Of a DNA stretch of 64,000 nt, positions 54,901 through 64,000 are shown piece by piece. Location of the stretch: assembly GCF_964204645.1 (NCBI RefSeq), contig NC_134025.1, forward strand, positions 24,768,001 to 24,832,000. The letters run 5' to 3'. Under the pieces are notes generated by a model. That model was given only the letters and a program-made list of their open reading frames with translations, was not told the origin of the DNA and made no database searches. The DNA is from Tubulanus polymorphus. Taxonomy: Eukaryota > Nemertea > Palaeonemertea > Tubulaniformes > Tubulanidae. Positions within the stretch are counted from its first letter, which is position 1. The number at the start of each line of letters is the position of its first letter. A program made the position numbers and the translations under genes.

Positions 54901-57900
54901 CCAATTATGCCGACTGAAGCTGCTACAATTATAAATCATTTTGACAAAAAATGTATAAATTCTATCCAAGAGGATCTACAAATAATGACAAAGAATGTTC
55001 AAAGAACATTGAATATCTACATCTATCTCCTATACAGATATATCAGAATGAAAATACATTTGATAGGCCCTACTGTCAAGGAAGAAATTCATTAGAAAAT
55101 CCTTTTTGATTTTTTTCATTCTTATAACATCTAGATCCAGTTCCACACTTTGTGAATTAAGATTTGGATCGCAAGATTTGGTTTACTCTTTGAAAATGAA
55201 CTGATTTTTCACTGAAGGTTAACTCGTTTAACTCAAAAATGTGGAACTGGACCCAATAGACATATTCATCTAACTTAGTGTCAGAAGCATTAATCATAAT
55301 AACCGATATTTCACGTAACACAAAAAAAGAATACAGAGAAATGTTGAGTAACCTCTTCACTAGTGAATGGATGAGTGAATCTCTAATCGTAGCGTTCACA
55401 TGATGTTTAATAAGGAGAAAATGCTACTTTTAAGGCTCAATGACTTTGCACAAGACTGACTCACAATAGAGAGATTCTTGTCAGACTCCCACGTAAAAAT
55501 AGATACCTAGGCTATGAACGAAGATTTGAAAAATTTTCGATTATGAAAAGCCAAAGCCCAACGAATTCAAGTGCGTATAAACTAAACTTTCGGGAAAACA
55601 TGAAAATCAGACTTACTCGTGTATATCAGGCATATAATCGAATGCATCCGGTGGTATAGCGCAGCCAAATATCGCGCGCTCTTCCTCCAGCAGTTTTTGC
55701 ACTTCATTAGCGCTGAGTATCGTGGGCTGTTCGACACCACCTCCACACGTCTGCACCATGGGCACTTTCCCCGGATACATCCTAGTGGAGAGCCCATTGA
55801 AATCCTGCTGCTGGTGCTGCACCGTACTGCTGTTATTCGCTAATGTTTCCAGTGTCCGGCTGTCCTCCGACTGCCCGCAGACAGTCAGTCAATAATAAAC
55901 TTGAAACCTGTATAAACAGCCCTTTCAACGAGGCACTCAACAGTTATAATTCTAATTCAGAAGCTCGTAAAGCCATGTCATTGATAACGCATACGTGTGT
56001 ACTTCATAGATTCAGCGGTCCTTTACTAAAACACGCATACGTACATGATGCTGATGTAAACAATAAAGTTTCTACATTTAAAAAATCCTTTGTCATCAAC
56101 GATAGCTGTCAGTCACACTGCCTGCTACACCGGGTGCCAACTGTCATACAAAGCGACAACAATAGCGGCAAATTTCAAATCCATTGTTTTCATGTCTAAT
56201 ATCGTTTCACTCTAACATCATCACGCATGAATGAACAGCATTGTCGTCCGATGAAGAATATTCAACGTCCCTCCTCGATGTCACACGATCGACTTCAATC
56301 TGATCTTATTTCCAACAGGCAAATTTATCTACGATGATACTACGTACTAGAACGTAACAACTATCAGACAATCAGTAAACTGACTGAAGAACCGACGGGG
56401 AACCAGCACGCTGCAAAATGTACAGATCAATATTCCGCATCCGAACTACTAGCTCCTCACTCGCTGGTGGAAGCTACCCAACCAGCATTCGTTTTGTTTA
56501 CGTACATCACATGGTCAGGCGAGTCAGTTTCAAAGAGAACTCATTAACTGCCTAATTACAGTAGTAATTACCGGTTCTATAGCGTAACCTCGTCTACTTC
56601 GGGTTGGAAAACAGTCGTGTCGCGTCGTAACAACCAGTCGATCTACGATGTGTCAAAGCCGTGAATATAACACGTGAATAATAACAATGCTTACGAATTG
56701 ATGTTCGCCACAGCAGCATCGAGGAAAAAAGGTGACTCAAACCCTTCTTATACCAATCTATAAGTGAGCCAACCATTAAGCGGATCAGGTGCGATACCAC
56801 GTGCCTCATATGCTCTCGGCTGAACTTTTACACCAGGTAATGCTGTCCCTATCGGCTTTTAATATCCATAACAATAACTCTACCATCATCTCTTAACGAG
56901 CGGATGACTAAAACTAAATCGTGGACAATATCTGATGCAATTTTCATAAACAAAATCTGTTGATCGGAAAGCCTTTCAAAGATAATAGGTCATAAGCCTA
57001 TTCGAGGGGTCTATTCGAACATAGGTCTATGTATCAGTTTAGCTTCTCCCGGTCTTAATTACTTCAAATGCTTTCACTTTTGATTCGATTAAAAAGTGAT
57101 AACGAGGAAGGAACGAAATCGACTTCGCCGAGGGATGCGGATAATCCCATTAACGACGATGAGAATGCGGAAAATGGCCGAGACGATCGAACAAACATCG
57201 AAGCGTAGCAAAATCCGGCGTTATTAAACAAATTGCGACGGCGGTGACTCGGGCAAGCCGGTGCTACGCTACGACGTGAAGAGTACTGTCAACAATGACG
57301 AAACATTGCAGCCTTTTCTATATAATCCTGAACCAAATTTCCGCCAAACTAATGGCGTGTATTGGAGCTCGGACGAGAGAAACATGTCATAAATCATCTC
57401 TCGAGAACGTACGCGGATCGACAGGAAAATACGAAAGCTAAGTCCTAAAGCGAAATTTGTCACCGCTCGAAGCTAGGACATGCGCGTGGCAAATATTTAA
57501 ACACGTTGCAAAAATTTACTCGTACAGTTTTGATGAATGATGCAATCAACATAAGACCCATCACATGCTTTCAAGTTTTGTATGAATAATTCAATATACA
57601 ATTACATGAAGCAGAGATTTAACAAAATTTTTCATACAGAGCTCTTCACCTTTGGGAACCTAATGGGAACATAAATATTCTTCGCTCTCATCTTAAAAAG
57701 GAATCCTTTTGAAAGCCGGCGATTTTCCACAAAATTGTTACCTATTGCTATGATATGTCTTCAAAATTTGTCAATTAATTTTAGTCTTTGATTATGCACG
57801 ACTATCAAGGCTCAATTCATACAATTCTAGAAAGTATCTCCTCAGGATATGAGATCCTCTATTGTCAGTATCCTGCATCTAAGTTTGGTGGTATCCCGGT

Positions 57901-60154
57901 TTGCTTTGAATTGAACTTCTAATTAACTAAACACAGGAAAGCACTAATCAAACATCGTCTAATGGTGAAATCAGAAATATAGTTTCAGATCAAGTTTTAG
58001 TATCTCAACAATAAATCAATTACCCTCAGGATACCAGAATGCTGCTAAAATGGAGCCCTGGCCGAAGAGTTTACAACGAGCCATCATGTCGGTTCTTCTA
58101 ATTTCTAGTTCATAAGACCAGTGGCAGATGGCGGCACTAGCCAGCTTGAAAGGGGAAACTACCGCGATGCTCAGATCTCACTCGGTACAGAAAACATTTA
58201 ACCAAATGAAATCTGTAATCGTTATTGAAAAGAAATGTCATTATAGGTAGAGGCGTTGAATGAATCCTAATGAAGCAATCAAAGCAAAATCATTTATCAA
58301 TATTAATGTGACATTTTCCGATTGACATCTCTCAATCAACCCGGTACTAACAACCCTCTGACCACGACAACCAGTTCTTGATAATTGACGGGTAGCGTGA
58401 GAATAAAAATTCCTTTTCATTTCATTGTTTTTTCAAAACGTGTTTAACCGTGCATGCGATAGGCCTAAATGGTATCATTCATACATCACAACAGATCGAT
58501 GTACTTTAGAGTCAACCATGAATACCTCAAAGAAATTAATATTGATTTGAATAAATCATTCGTCAATAATCAGATAATAATATTTAAGATCCTCACCAAA
58601 CAAAAACATTTTCCAGTCGCCAGAGATATTATAGGGCCAAGCAATTCACGACTATTGGAATCAGTGAATAATGATAAAAACTGTCGCCTGCCAGAAATTG
58701 TTTCTAGCATTTCACAGAGACTAAAACTGGATAATCGTAGCCAAACATGCAAAATACAATAGGCTAACTGACATTAAGCTCTTGGTAATCCTCTTACAGT
58801 GGAAGCTAGTTAGGAAAGTGATTGATAATCCCAGGGAACCTGTCTCCATGTGATCTTGCATAGACTGGAAGGTCCCACAAAACTCAAGACAATTCCAGTA
58901 ACTACATGTCCATTTAGGAATTTAGGAACTGCTTAAGTTAATTTAACATTTGAGGCTAAAACAATGGTTAAACATGAAAATGACTGATCTATACCCTGAC
59001 AATGGAAATGGACCCATTCTGCATTTTGAAAACCTTGCTATGCACGCCAATGAATGGAAATTCCAAAATTGATCAAAGATAAGATCTCTTCAAAGAAAAC
59101 CGTGGGAAGTATCTACTACTAGAATATTCTTATGGAAAACGAAATCTTAAATTCCACGCAAGACAGTAATTCAAGTGTTCTATTATGCATTTACAATGCG
59201 CATCCGCCCTTCAGGTAGCTGAACGACTTAATGAACTAAGATTACGGCGTATATCGTCACGCACTCATCGCCATTGCCATCGATTTTTATTGATATCGCA
59301 AATTGGCAGCGCAATAATATAAACAGTTTTTCTTGGTTTTGCTTGCTTCTTTCTATGAAACCTATTCATCGACAATCGACGTGTAATTGATGACTAGGCT
59401 AAAAATAGATGTTGATTAAGAGACTAAGTAGAAATTGACATAAATGAGAATCTTGCCATTACCAGTTTGGTGCAATGCAAAACTGCAGCTTAGGTGCCCG
59501 TAAACATAGCCTAACTCTAACTAGATGCTAAATTTTGGGCTCAACTAACTGCTTACCAAAACATCTTACCTCAAAAGAAATATTGATCTTTCTATATCAT
59601 TTAATTGTTCATCTACAGTTAATTTTTCAATTTCCTCTTGAGTCTGCAAAACGAAAAAAAAATCCATTCTTTTTACTCAAAACAAAAACCAGAAATTTTG
59701 GGAGTAAAAATAGGAAAAAATGCTAATTTATAGTGAATTACTATTTTAAGTTGACGAACAAGGGCTTCAATGTAATTTAATTAGCCTTCTTATCCACAAA
59801 GAACAGGCACATGATGACGGATTGGTTTTTTACACTCTTAAATGAGTAGGCCAAAAATAATGCCAATGAGGCATTTTGACAAGCCAAGTTGGATTTGGCT
59901 TTTCAACTGTCATGTTTTTGTTGGCGACTAGGCCAACTTTTCATTCACTCCTCAATGACACTGCAATCATGTTATCACATTTAATTTCTCTATGCTGATA
60001 TCTGCATATACTGTTAGGCCTAGCTGCGGTTCTCTAAGATATAAATTGGTAGCGGATTTGCGGCGTACAACAAATATACCTTGAGATCTTTGATCGTGCG
60101 CTCTTCGAGTTCAAGTTCCCGTAAATCTTCCAAAATTGAACTTTCAAGCGCCAT
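30903..60154 (-). CDS. PPP4R4: Protein phosphatase 4 regulatory subunit 4 (HEAT repeat)
   Basis: 22 exons: 60154-60080, 59643-59570, 49399-49297, 42714-42567, 39439-39366, 37661-37555, 36509-36402, 35710-35589, 34799-34677, 34579-34458, 34369-34286, 34058-33939, 33857-33780, 33707-33624, 33538-33359, 33276-33171, 32874-32540, 32448-32268, 32175-32062, 31962-31824, 31227-31148 and 31033-30903; total 2,688 nt (895 aa; human 873). Family signatures run in order: LEDLRELELEERTIKDLK, TQEEIEKLTVDEQLND, SGQDVQRISVISNLPDLL, AWLDTLLDVIELLPKD, CQDVDYEVRGCMCHQLD, LPELVELTNDEESHVRLA, KQLGKLCHGLS, NVRLRLCNILPVLKHLLKLP. HEAT repeats fill most of it, followed by a Lys/Glu coiled coil (KKKEEEEKLLLEQELKEKKE) and a Ser/Thr-rich tail. 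In mammals it binds and modulates cytosolic PP4 catalytic subunit. Introns 2 and 3 (10.2 and 6.6 kb) are far larger than the others and contain foreign exon-like blocks. Confidence 0.95.
34943..35014. repeat. Perfect-arm palindrome in PPP4R4 intron 8
   Basis: Arms 34948-34973 and 34983-35008 are 26-nt perfect inverted copies (AGAACAGTTTAGATAATGTT...) around a 9-nt loop, extended to 72 bp by gtact/aagtac with one gap. A hairpin or MITE-type element. Confidence 0.85.
40143..40284. repeat. Nested inverted repeat with dispersed motif, PPP4R4 intron 4
   Basis: The inner arms ATTAGCCATCATCAGGC (40162-40178) and its exact inverse (40189-40205) sit within outer arms aggaatcccacaataatt (40143-40160) and its inverse at 40267-40284 (16 of 18 matching). 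The plus strand from 40190 carries the CTGATGATG...CGAAATGTTG motif also seen at 2905-2955 on the minus strand. Confidence 0.7.
41785..41830. repeat. Short inverted repeat ACGGGCCAAATT
   Basis: Two perfect 12-nt arms (ACGGGCCAAATT / AATTTGGCCCGT) about 22 nt apart in PPP4R4 intron 4 sequence. Function unknown. Confidence 0.6.
43933..44406 (-). CDS. Unrecognised 3'-terminal exon, acidic and Ser/Pro-rich
   Basis: An open frame of 157 codons from acceptor ttatcag to stop TAA, followed 75 nt later by AATAAA (43858-43853). The product begins with an acidic/Ser stretch (VLAEEDVEDDSGSSSSSERE), has a KEN sequence (REKENRIP), many Tyr/Arg/Asp residues in a disordered-looking middle, and ends PPPPQFWVGKDGKLRIA. 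Composition is markedly more GC-rich than the surrounding intron, and the frame is clearly coding in character. It lies on the PPP4R4 strand inside intron 3 but does not fit PPP4R4, whose exons 3 and 4 join directly by homology. It may join the exon at 45153-45236, whose phase matches. Family unknown. Confidence 0.6.
   Translation of the reverse strand: MPVLAEEDVEDDSGSSSSSEREKENRIPADSSNVVGKHSAVMEEEKTPRKNMRSRFSHRVAYYSEIYNENRPVASEFGGLDNQVSYRDQENRYYDDELTRHESSSFYVYEPDVRPRTPALEHSAGSDDADTYNIETRERSPPPPQFWVGKDGKLRIA
45153..45236 (-). CDS. Unrecognised exon upstream of the 43.9-kb terminal exon
   Basis: Minus-strand open block from acceptor gacaacaaaag to donor GTG|gtaaca. The product reads FNDFDLIEERALRLLIEDTP and then EWNDSAPV. 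It ends in phase 0 and the block at 44406 begins in phase 0, so the two can be spliced. The acceptor is weak in pyrimidines. No family recognised. Confidence 0.4.
48516..48744 (-). CDS. Unrecognised open block after a good acceptor (doubtful)
   Basis: Acceptor ggtcacttgcag is followed by LVDALMSLQLAKSVPWNPVA and an open frame to TAG at 48516. A donor-like gtcagt after 38 nt would make it a short internal exon instead. The second half is basic (RRLCRKKSRKIV). A poly(A) signal is not near. Could be an exon of the nested gene, a retroposon remnant or chance. Confidence 0.25.
49843..50055 (-). CDS. Unrecognised 3'-terminal exon with poly(A) signal
   Basis: A 70-codon open block read from acceptor gggtcgctag: EFFILHRGIPSVDEFFDIFM, then ISLHREFEKMKDYLEG and a C-terminus KLPIKH, TGA at 49845-49843. 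AATAAA follows at once (49838-49833). The mixed charged/hydrophobic sequence looks like a folded domain end. It is only 440 bp upstream of PPP4R4 exon 3 on the same strand. A second frame over the same bases is also open for a long way, so frame choice is an inference. Family unknown. Confidence 0.45.
   Translation of the reverse strand, partial: CFLYEIEFFILHRGIPSVDEFFDIFMGANVYSIKNPAEGLVRSISLHREFEKMKDYLEGSALISKLPIKH
50789..51027 (-). CDS. Unrecognised internal exon (79 codons)
   Basis: From acceptor gctgaaatcag to donor CGCAC|gtaatg, one frame is open throughout: HFLQIHIDFKVNVEDALINF, RINLQVTFFLNLGWESCHVA, then EFEANGKYLKDLKYTRKY. It starts in phase 0, matching the phase-0 end of the exon at 54111-54273, and ends in phase 2. 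The alternating hydrophobic pattern suggests beta strands. No family recognised. Confidence 0.4.
54111..54273 (-). CDS. Unrecognised internal exon (54 codons)
   Basis: Bounded by acceptor gaattctcag and donor TCTAAT|gtaagag. Product: EVSVSPGALSFARYVDVRVE, then SRGYRLSQCSQPDVLSG. The first base completes a codon begun by the exon ending at 55617 (phase 2), and it ends in phase 0. GC content is above that of the intron background. Confidence 0.45.
55617..55870 (-). CDS. Unrecognised exon (84 codons), likely 5' part of a nested gene
   Basis: From acceptor ctgtctgcgggcag to donor CACGA|gtaagt. The product has a Gln-rich stretch (VQHQQQDF), an internal Met (RMYPGKVPMVQTCGGG) that could be an alternative start, and a helix-like segment LSANEVQKLLEEERAIFG followed by PPDAFDYMPDIH. 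GC-rich relative to the intron. It is not part of PPP4R4, because exons 2 and 3 of that gene splice directly (…FLLS|SGQDVQ). Family unknown. Confidence 0.5.
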
Positions 60155-60814
60155 GTTTACAGCGTCAACCAGAAGCAATTATTAGTCGGTAATCCCACAT
60201 GTTACTGCATGACTTCTATTCGGTTTTCGGTCGTGCTGTGATGTGATGGAGCGCCGTAAAAAGCGAGCAGCATTTCAAGAATTCAACTTACAGAAGAGTT
60301 AGCGTCATGTAGTCACGGCCGCCATTAAAAATGACAGCGACCACAACATAAATAGAAAGCGCAAACCGTCACCTGAAACGACGACGCGTGCGGGCCGAGC
60401 GACGAGCTCTAATAACACGAAATTCGGCGCGGAATAGCTCATTGATATGAAAATACGTATTAGGGTATCAAAATAACAATTCATTGAAGCTAAAATAGGG
60501 AATGGAAGCTAAAATAGTGAATAAGCTTATAGTCAGGGTCCAACAAAATTTTCATGTTCCACTTGCTGTAGTAGGTCCTCTTTTAAAAGCAGCTGGGGCC
60601 TAGTTTGAGTCACACTATTAATACCATGAATCCGACAGTGGTTTTAAATCTCAAGACTGATCTTAAGTCGTAAGATTGGATATAGAACTAAGATGGTCTT
60701 TAATCTAAGCCATGTCTGCAACTGACTCCTACGTGCGATGAAGATTGGTGTATAGATAGATTAGATAGAAATATCCCATTCGAAATTGATAAAAGTAAAT
60801 CATTTCATTTAACA
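60155..60814. promoter_or_regulatory. Spacer between PRORP and PPP4R4
   Basis: 660 bp that must contain the PPP4R4 promoter and the PRORP 3' end. It includes a CG-rich stretch (60310-60440) with gccgccat, and a 14-nt direct repeat gaagctaaaatagg/gtgaat at about 60486 and 60504. Confidence 0.45.
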
Positions 60815-63160
60815 TCATCTTTTTATTTCATTTCTTTGTATACAAATCCATGAATTTGATTCTTTGTAGGAGGGTCTATCACTTCCATCGTCAAAAGGAA
60901 TATGCCATGAGTCGCTACTCTGTTGCGCTAATACAACATGTTTCACTGGATACTGAAAGAGAAATTGAAGTCCATCATTATTAGGGCATGAAAAGAACTA
61001 AGTAATTTTATTCAATCTAGAGTCCAGTCAAATTACCTCCAGTTTTAAAAAGTCTCTCCCTCGCATTCCAAGAAATTCTATCTGTCGAGCCCTTTGCCAT
61101 GACTTCAGAACGCGGGCTAGTTCGGGCCCAAGTAAAAATCGGTGATCTCGCAACTCATCGCTAGTTACAATATTCGTATTCATTCCGCTGTATAAAGCCG
61201 CATACAGAAGAAATGGATCATCCTGAGATCTGGAAGATGAAACAACAGGAGTATTACTGTGTATGTCAATAGGATAGATATTTTTTGGAATCTTTTCATG
61301 GGGGAAAGATAATTTCCAGCAACTAAACATGTTTTGTGGTACCATGATCTACGAAAGGTGAATAAATGAGAAATAAAGTTATGTACATATTACTGGCATA
61401 GAAGACATCAGCGATCTGTTCAATTTGTTTCATTTCTTTCCACTGTCTCTGCATGTGATGTCGGCCAATAACCAACACCTTTTTATTCTGTCTTTCAGAA
61501 AAATATATAACCAACTTTAGCAACTGAAATAGATAACATTGACAAAAAGTTCAAAATACATGTCCAACTACCAAATTCCTTTCAGCAGTAATTCAGACTT
61601 ACAACACTGGAAAGTGGTCGTCCACAATGTTTAAAAGCAATATTCAACCCATCAACGACAATGTCAAATGGTGCTTTCTTTTCCAGAAACGATTTGAAAT
61701 CGTCCAACTCTGAAGGATTGCTTTTCAAAAAAACATCTCTTCCAATAATTGACCTCTTCAAAAATCTGTCTTGTAGCTGTCGAAATGTATCCTGGTTCAA
61801 CGAATATCGTTCCATTTTATGGCGACATGCCAAGCAAATACTCCTTAAAAATCATAACAAATCATCTACTACTTCAGTGATCTCAGCTTCAATACAAAGT
61901 TTCACTGGGATTTCACAAAATATTGGTTATCGCACATTCTCACATTCTCATTTACCTATTATCCACTGATGCCAGTTCCGCATTCCAATCATCAGAAATC
62001 CTAGCGAAAATATCAAGTTTCAAGTGTGAACAACATTACAGAGAGAGAACTATTGATTTTTCAGATCTAATAAGGACAAAGAATATGAACCTTGAAATGC
62101 TATTAACCAACTTGTTTGCAAAATCCGATGATGGGTACCATTCATACTTCCTCAATAATCTAAAAGCATGTTCCACATGTTGCATGTCTTTGATTTGCAA
62201 GGCTGATTCTAGTAATGTCAATAGTACGTTTGACCTCAAATAAATGCCATCAGTGGCCATTTGTTCCATCAGATCAAAACCTGAAAACGAAAATTAGCGT
62301 GGTTCAACATAAATAAGTACACGCACAATATTGGCTTGATCAGTCTAAATTCATAAAATTAAGTGGTATTGGATGGATACAGAGGCTTACAAGATATCAA
62401 TTGCATTATTCCAATAACAATACAAACCTATTTTGAAATCGTTTTCTCTGAAAGCACTGTCTATTATTTCATGGTATTGAGATGCAGTCGGCGTACTTGA
62501 AAATCGCACCATTTCCAATATGCTTAAACAGTCTTTCCAGCGCACAGTTTTTGAAAGTCCTTTGATAACGTCAGATGCCGTATTTATATCGAAAACTTGT
62601 GTCTTTTCTTTGAGAAGTTCATAACTTTCTAAAATTTCATCTACTTCGTTCAACTTTGATATACTTAATAGCACCATATATTTACTGAGGAATGTTATGT
62701 GCACATCGGGCAAATCGGTTTGCGCCATTACGAATTCCTTCAAAGATTTCCCTCTCGCAATATGCCTCAGGGATCCGAAATACATCATAAATGTAGTGGG
62801 CCAAATAGTACGAAGTATTTCAGGGATTCTTTGCGATTTGACCAAATTCTGAATGCTAGTCCATTCATCAATTGTCATATATTTATCCCCCTCATCAGCC
62901 ATGCTGATTGACAGATTTGTAAATTCTTCATTACGAAATGCTGATGCTAGAAGATTTGGTGGAGATGACTTGCGATGAGATGCACTTCCATAGCCTTTTT
63001 TTCTTGAATTTTCACGTAGGACACTGTTTGTTGCGTACCATCTAGGCCTTAGCCGAGCGATGCTGAATTGAACAGTTAAGGGCATCGTTTTCTTGCAGAA
63101 TCTCGTCAGAGGCACACCCTGCCTTAGAATCCATGTTGAGATCTGTCTGGTAAGGAACAT
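60815..63160 (-). CDS. PRORP: Mitochondrial ribonuclease P catalytic subunit
   Basis: Seven exons: 63160-62428, 62280-62091, 62000-61956, 61843-61603, 61523-61387, 61229-61037 and 60952-60815; total 1,677 nt (558 aa; human 583). The enzyme cleaves 5' leaders from mitochondrial tRNA precursors. The N-terminus is a presequence (MFLTRQISTWILRQ), followed by a PPR-type helical region (for example VIKGLSKTVRWKDCLSILEM). The metallonuclease (NYN) domain keeps the catalytic aspartates: DIVVDGLNIAF, SQDDPFLLYAALYSG and TSDELRDH. The zinc-site residues are also present: CLAC, SWHIPF and the WIC near the C-terminus. AATAAA (60827-60822) lies just before the stop codon inside the last codons. Phases agree at every junction. 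Confidence 0.95.
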
Positions 63161-64000
63161 TGTAACAATGCCCTAGAAAAAAATCTTTTAAACGTATATA
63201 ATATTACTATTAGACATTATTGGTATTGTTTGGTAATTAGCACAATTTTCAGGCACAATCAAAAATTACGAATAAAATGCATTTCCATACTTTATTCACT
63301 GTTGTTCCATCGATAAACTAATTAAATTAGATAGTTTGTATGTATAACTTACCAATGATACGCCTTAGATAACTGGCTTACTCAGCAAATGAATATTATT
63401 AGAAGAAATTCCGAAATTCCATGCATGTGTTGTGTTGACTGCTACGACGACGGCTCCACATACTTTCAGTATCGCGCGCTGATTGGTCGCGGTTAAACTC
63501 ATGTTTTTCTTATTCTTATAAATCTATTTCGCTATTTTGTCATCTATTGTTTGTCTCTGCCGTTACTCTCTCCTCTGTTTAAATCACTATGTATAATACT
63601 TTAATAAACAACAGCTGATTAATTAGTCCAATAAAGTACTGAATTGAATTTGGTAAGTGGGCGTGTGCTACTGTGCTTGTAAACACAATACACGTGCTTA
63701 ATCCCATTGACAGTTGGTGGATCAACAGGGACTTGACACAAAAGGATTTTGACCCCAGTATCCTAGGTACTATATAGAAAGTCTTTTTATATATAGTACC
63801 TTGGATACTGGGGTCAAAATCCTTTTGTGTCAAGTCCCTGTGGGTGGATCACTTTGACAGGCATTTGACATCCCATTCATTGACAGTTGAGTGCACGTCA
63901 TAAGACATTGTCATAAGTAATGTAGGCTCCTCTGATAAACGCCACCTGCTGTAACTACTAATATTAACGAGATGAGTTTTGAAGGATTTTGTAGTGCAGA
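63161..64000. promoter_or_regulatory. PRORP upstream region
   Basis: Contains a CCAAT box in minus orientation (CCAATCAGCGCGCG, core at 63486-63482), about 320 bp before the PRORP ATG, with a small CG-rich cluster around it. The MITE at 63725-63842 lies further upstream. No coding exon recognised to the window end. Confidence 0.4.
63725..63842. mobile_element. MITE copy 2, with 9-bp target-site duplication
   Basis: Terminal inverted repeats of about 50 nt (ACAGGGACTTGACACAAAAG ... inverted end CAAGTCCCTGT) around a short AT loop. It is flanked by GGTGGATCA at 63716-63724 and 63843-63851. A 9-bp duplication is typical of Mutator-like elements; an 8-bp reading (hAT-like) is also possible. Arms are almost identical, so insertion is recent. 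Confidence 0.88.

Larger units (their letters stand above)
49400..59569. other. PPP4R4 intron 2 (10.2 kb)
   Basis: Holds minus-strand exon-like blocks at 49843-50055, 50789-51027, 54111-54273 and 55617-55870. A GC-richer stretch at about 57110-57480 may be a promoter for them. The rest is AT-rich; the plus ORF of 97 codons at 58469 and the minus ORF at 56594 are unsupported. Confidence 0.55.

Noticed and set aside
58469-58762. 97-codon plus ORF in PPP4R4 intron 2
   Set aside because: AT-driven composition, no splice or poly(A) signals, and no family resemblance.

Overview
This window is animal (metazoan) nuclear DNA. The genes are split into many short exons with GT...AG introns, intergenic DNA is AT-rich, and the recognisable proteins are typical animal orthologues: the TALE homeobox factor Mohawk, D-aminoacyl-tRNA deacylase, the axonemal protein CFAP70, the PP4 regulatory subunit PPP4R4 and the mitochondrial RNase P nuclease PRORP. 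Short introns, frequent words such as aggccta and accggta, a long TA microsatellite, and a tandem-exon ShKT gene suggest a marine invertebrate, possibly a lophotrochozoan. The sequence alone does not fix the species.

Layout. 1-2.4 kb, plus strand: the 3' part of a secreted ShKT-repeat gene built from near-identical 366-bp exons. 4.85-7.89 kb, minus: Mohawk (five exons). 7.9-13.3 kb: mostly non-coding, with a 213-bp (TA)n tract, a possible small terminal exon at 10.3 kb and a CpG-richer patch at 12.4-13 kb. 13.29-15.02 kb, minus: DTD1 (six exons), with a tRNA-derived SINE in intron 1. 15.40-17.52 kb, minus: a secreted two-Ig-domain protein I cannot name. 18.1-18.3 kb, minus: a 73-codon ORF with a presequence-like N-terminus. 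19.0-28.3 kb, plus: CFAP70 (28 exons, about 1,145 codons). 30.9-60.15 kb, minus: PPP4R4 (22 exons, 895 aa), convergent with CFAP70. 60.8-63.16 kb, minus: PRORP (seven exons, 558 aa), 660 bp upstream of the PPP4R4 start codon.

The summed exon lengths of the reconstructed DTD1, Ig, MKX, CFAP70, PPP4R4 and PRORP models are each divisible by three, and all internal phases agree. This supports the models, although no transcript data were available.

The least explained DNA is PPP4R4 introns 2 and 3 (10.2 and 6.6 kb). On the same strand they carry several exon-like open blocks that are not PPP4R4: 55.6-55.9, 54.1-54.3, 50.8-51.0, 49.8-50.1, 48.5-48.7, 45.2 and 43.9-44.4 kb. Two of these end in stop codons followed by poly(A) signals. 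They look like one or more unrecognised genes nested in, and perhaps interleaved with, the host gene.

Small repeats include a MITE family with two copies (29.3 and 63.8 kb, the second with a 9-bp target duplication), three hairpin palindromes and a dispersed degenerate motif shared by 2.9 and 40.2 kb.

I see no operon-like, viral, CRISPR or resistance content, and no system of linked genes. The neighbours appear functionally unrelated.
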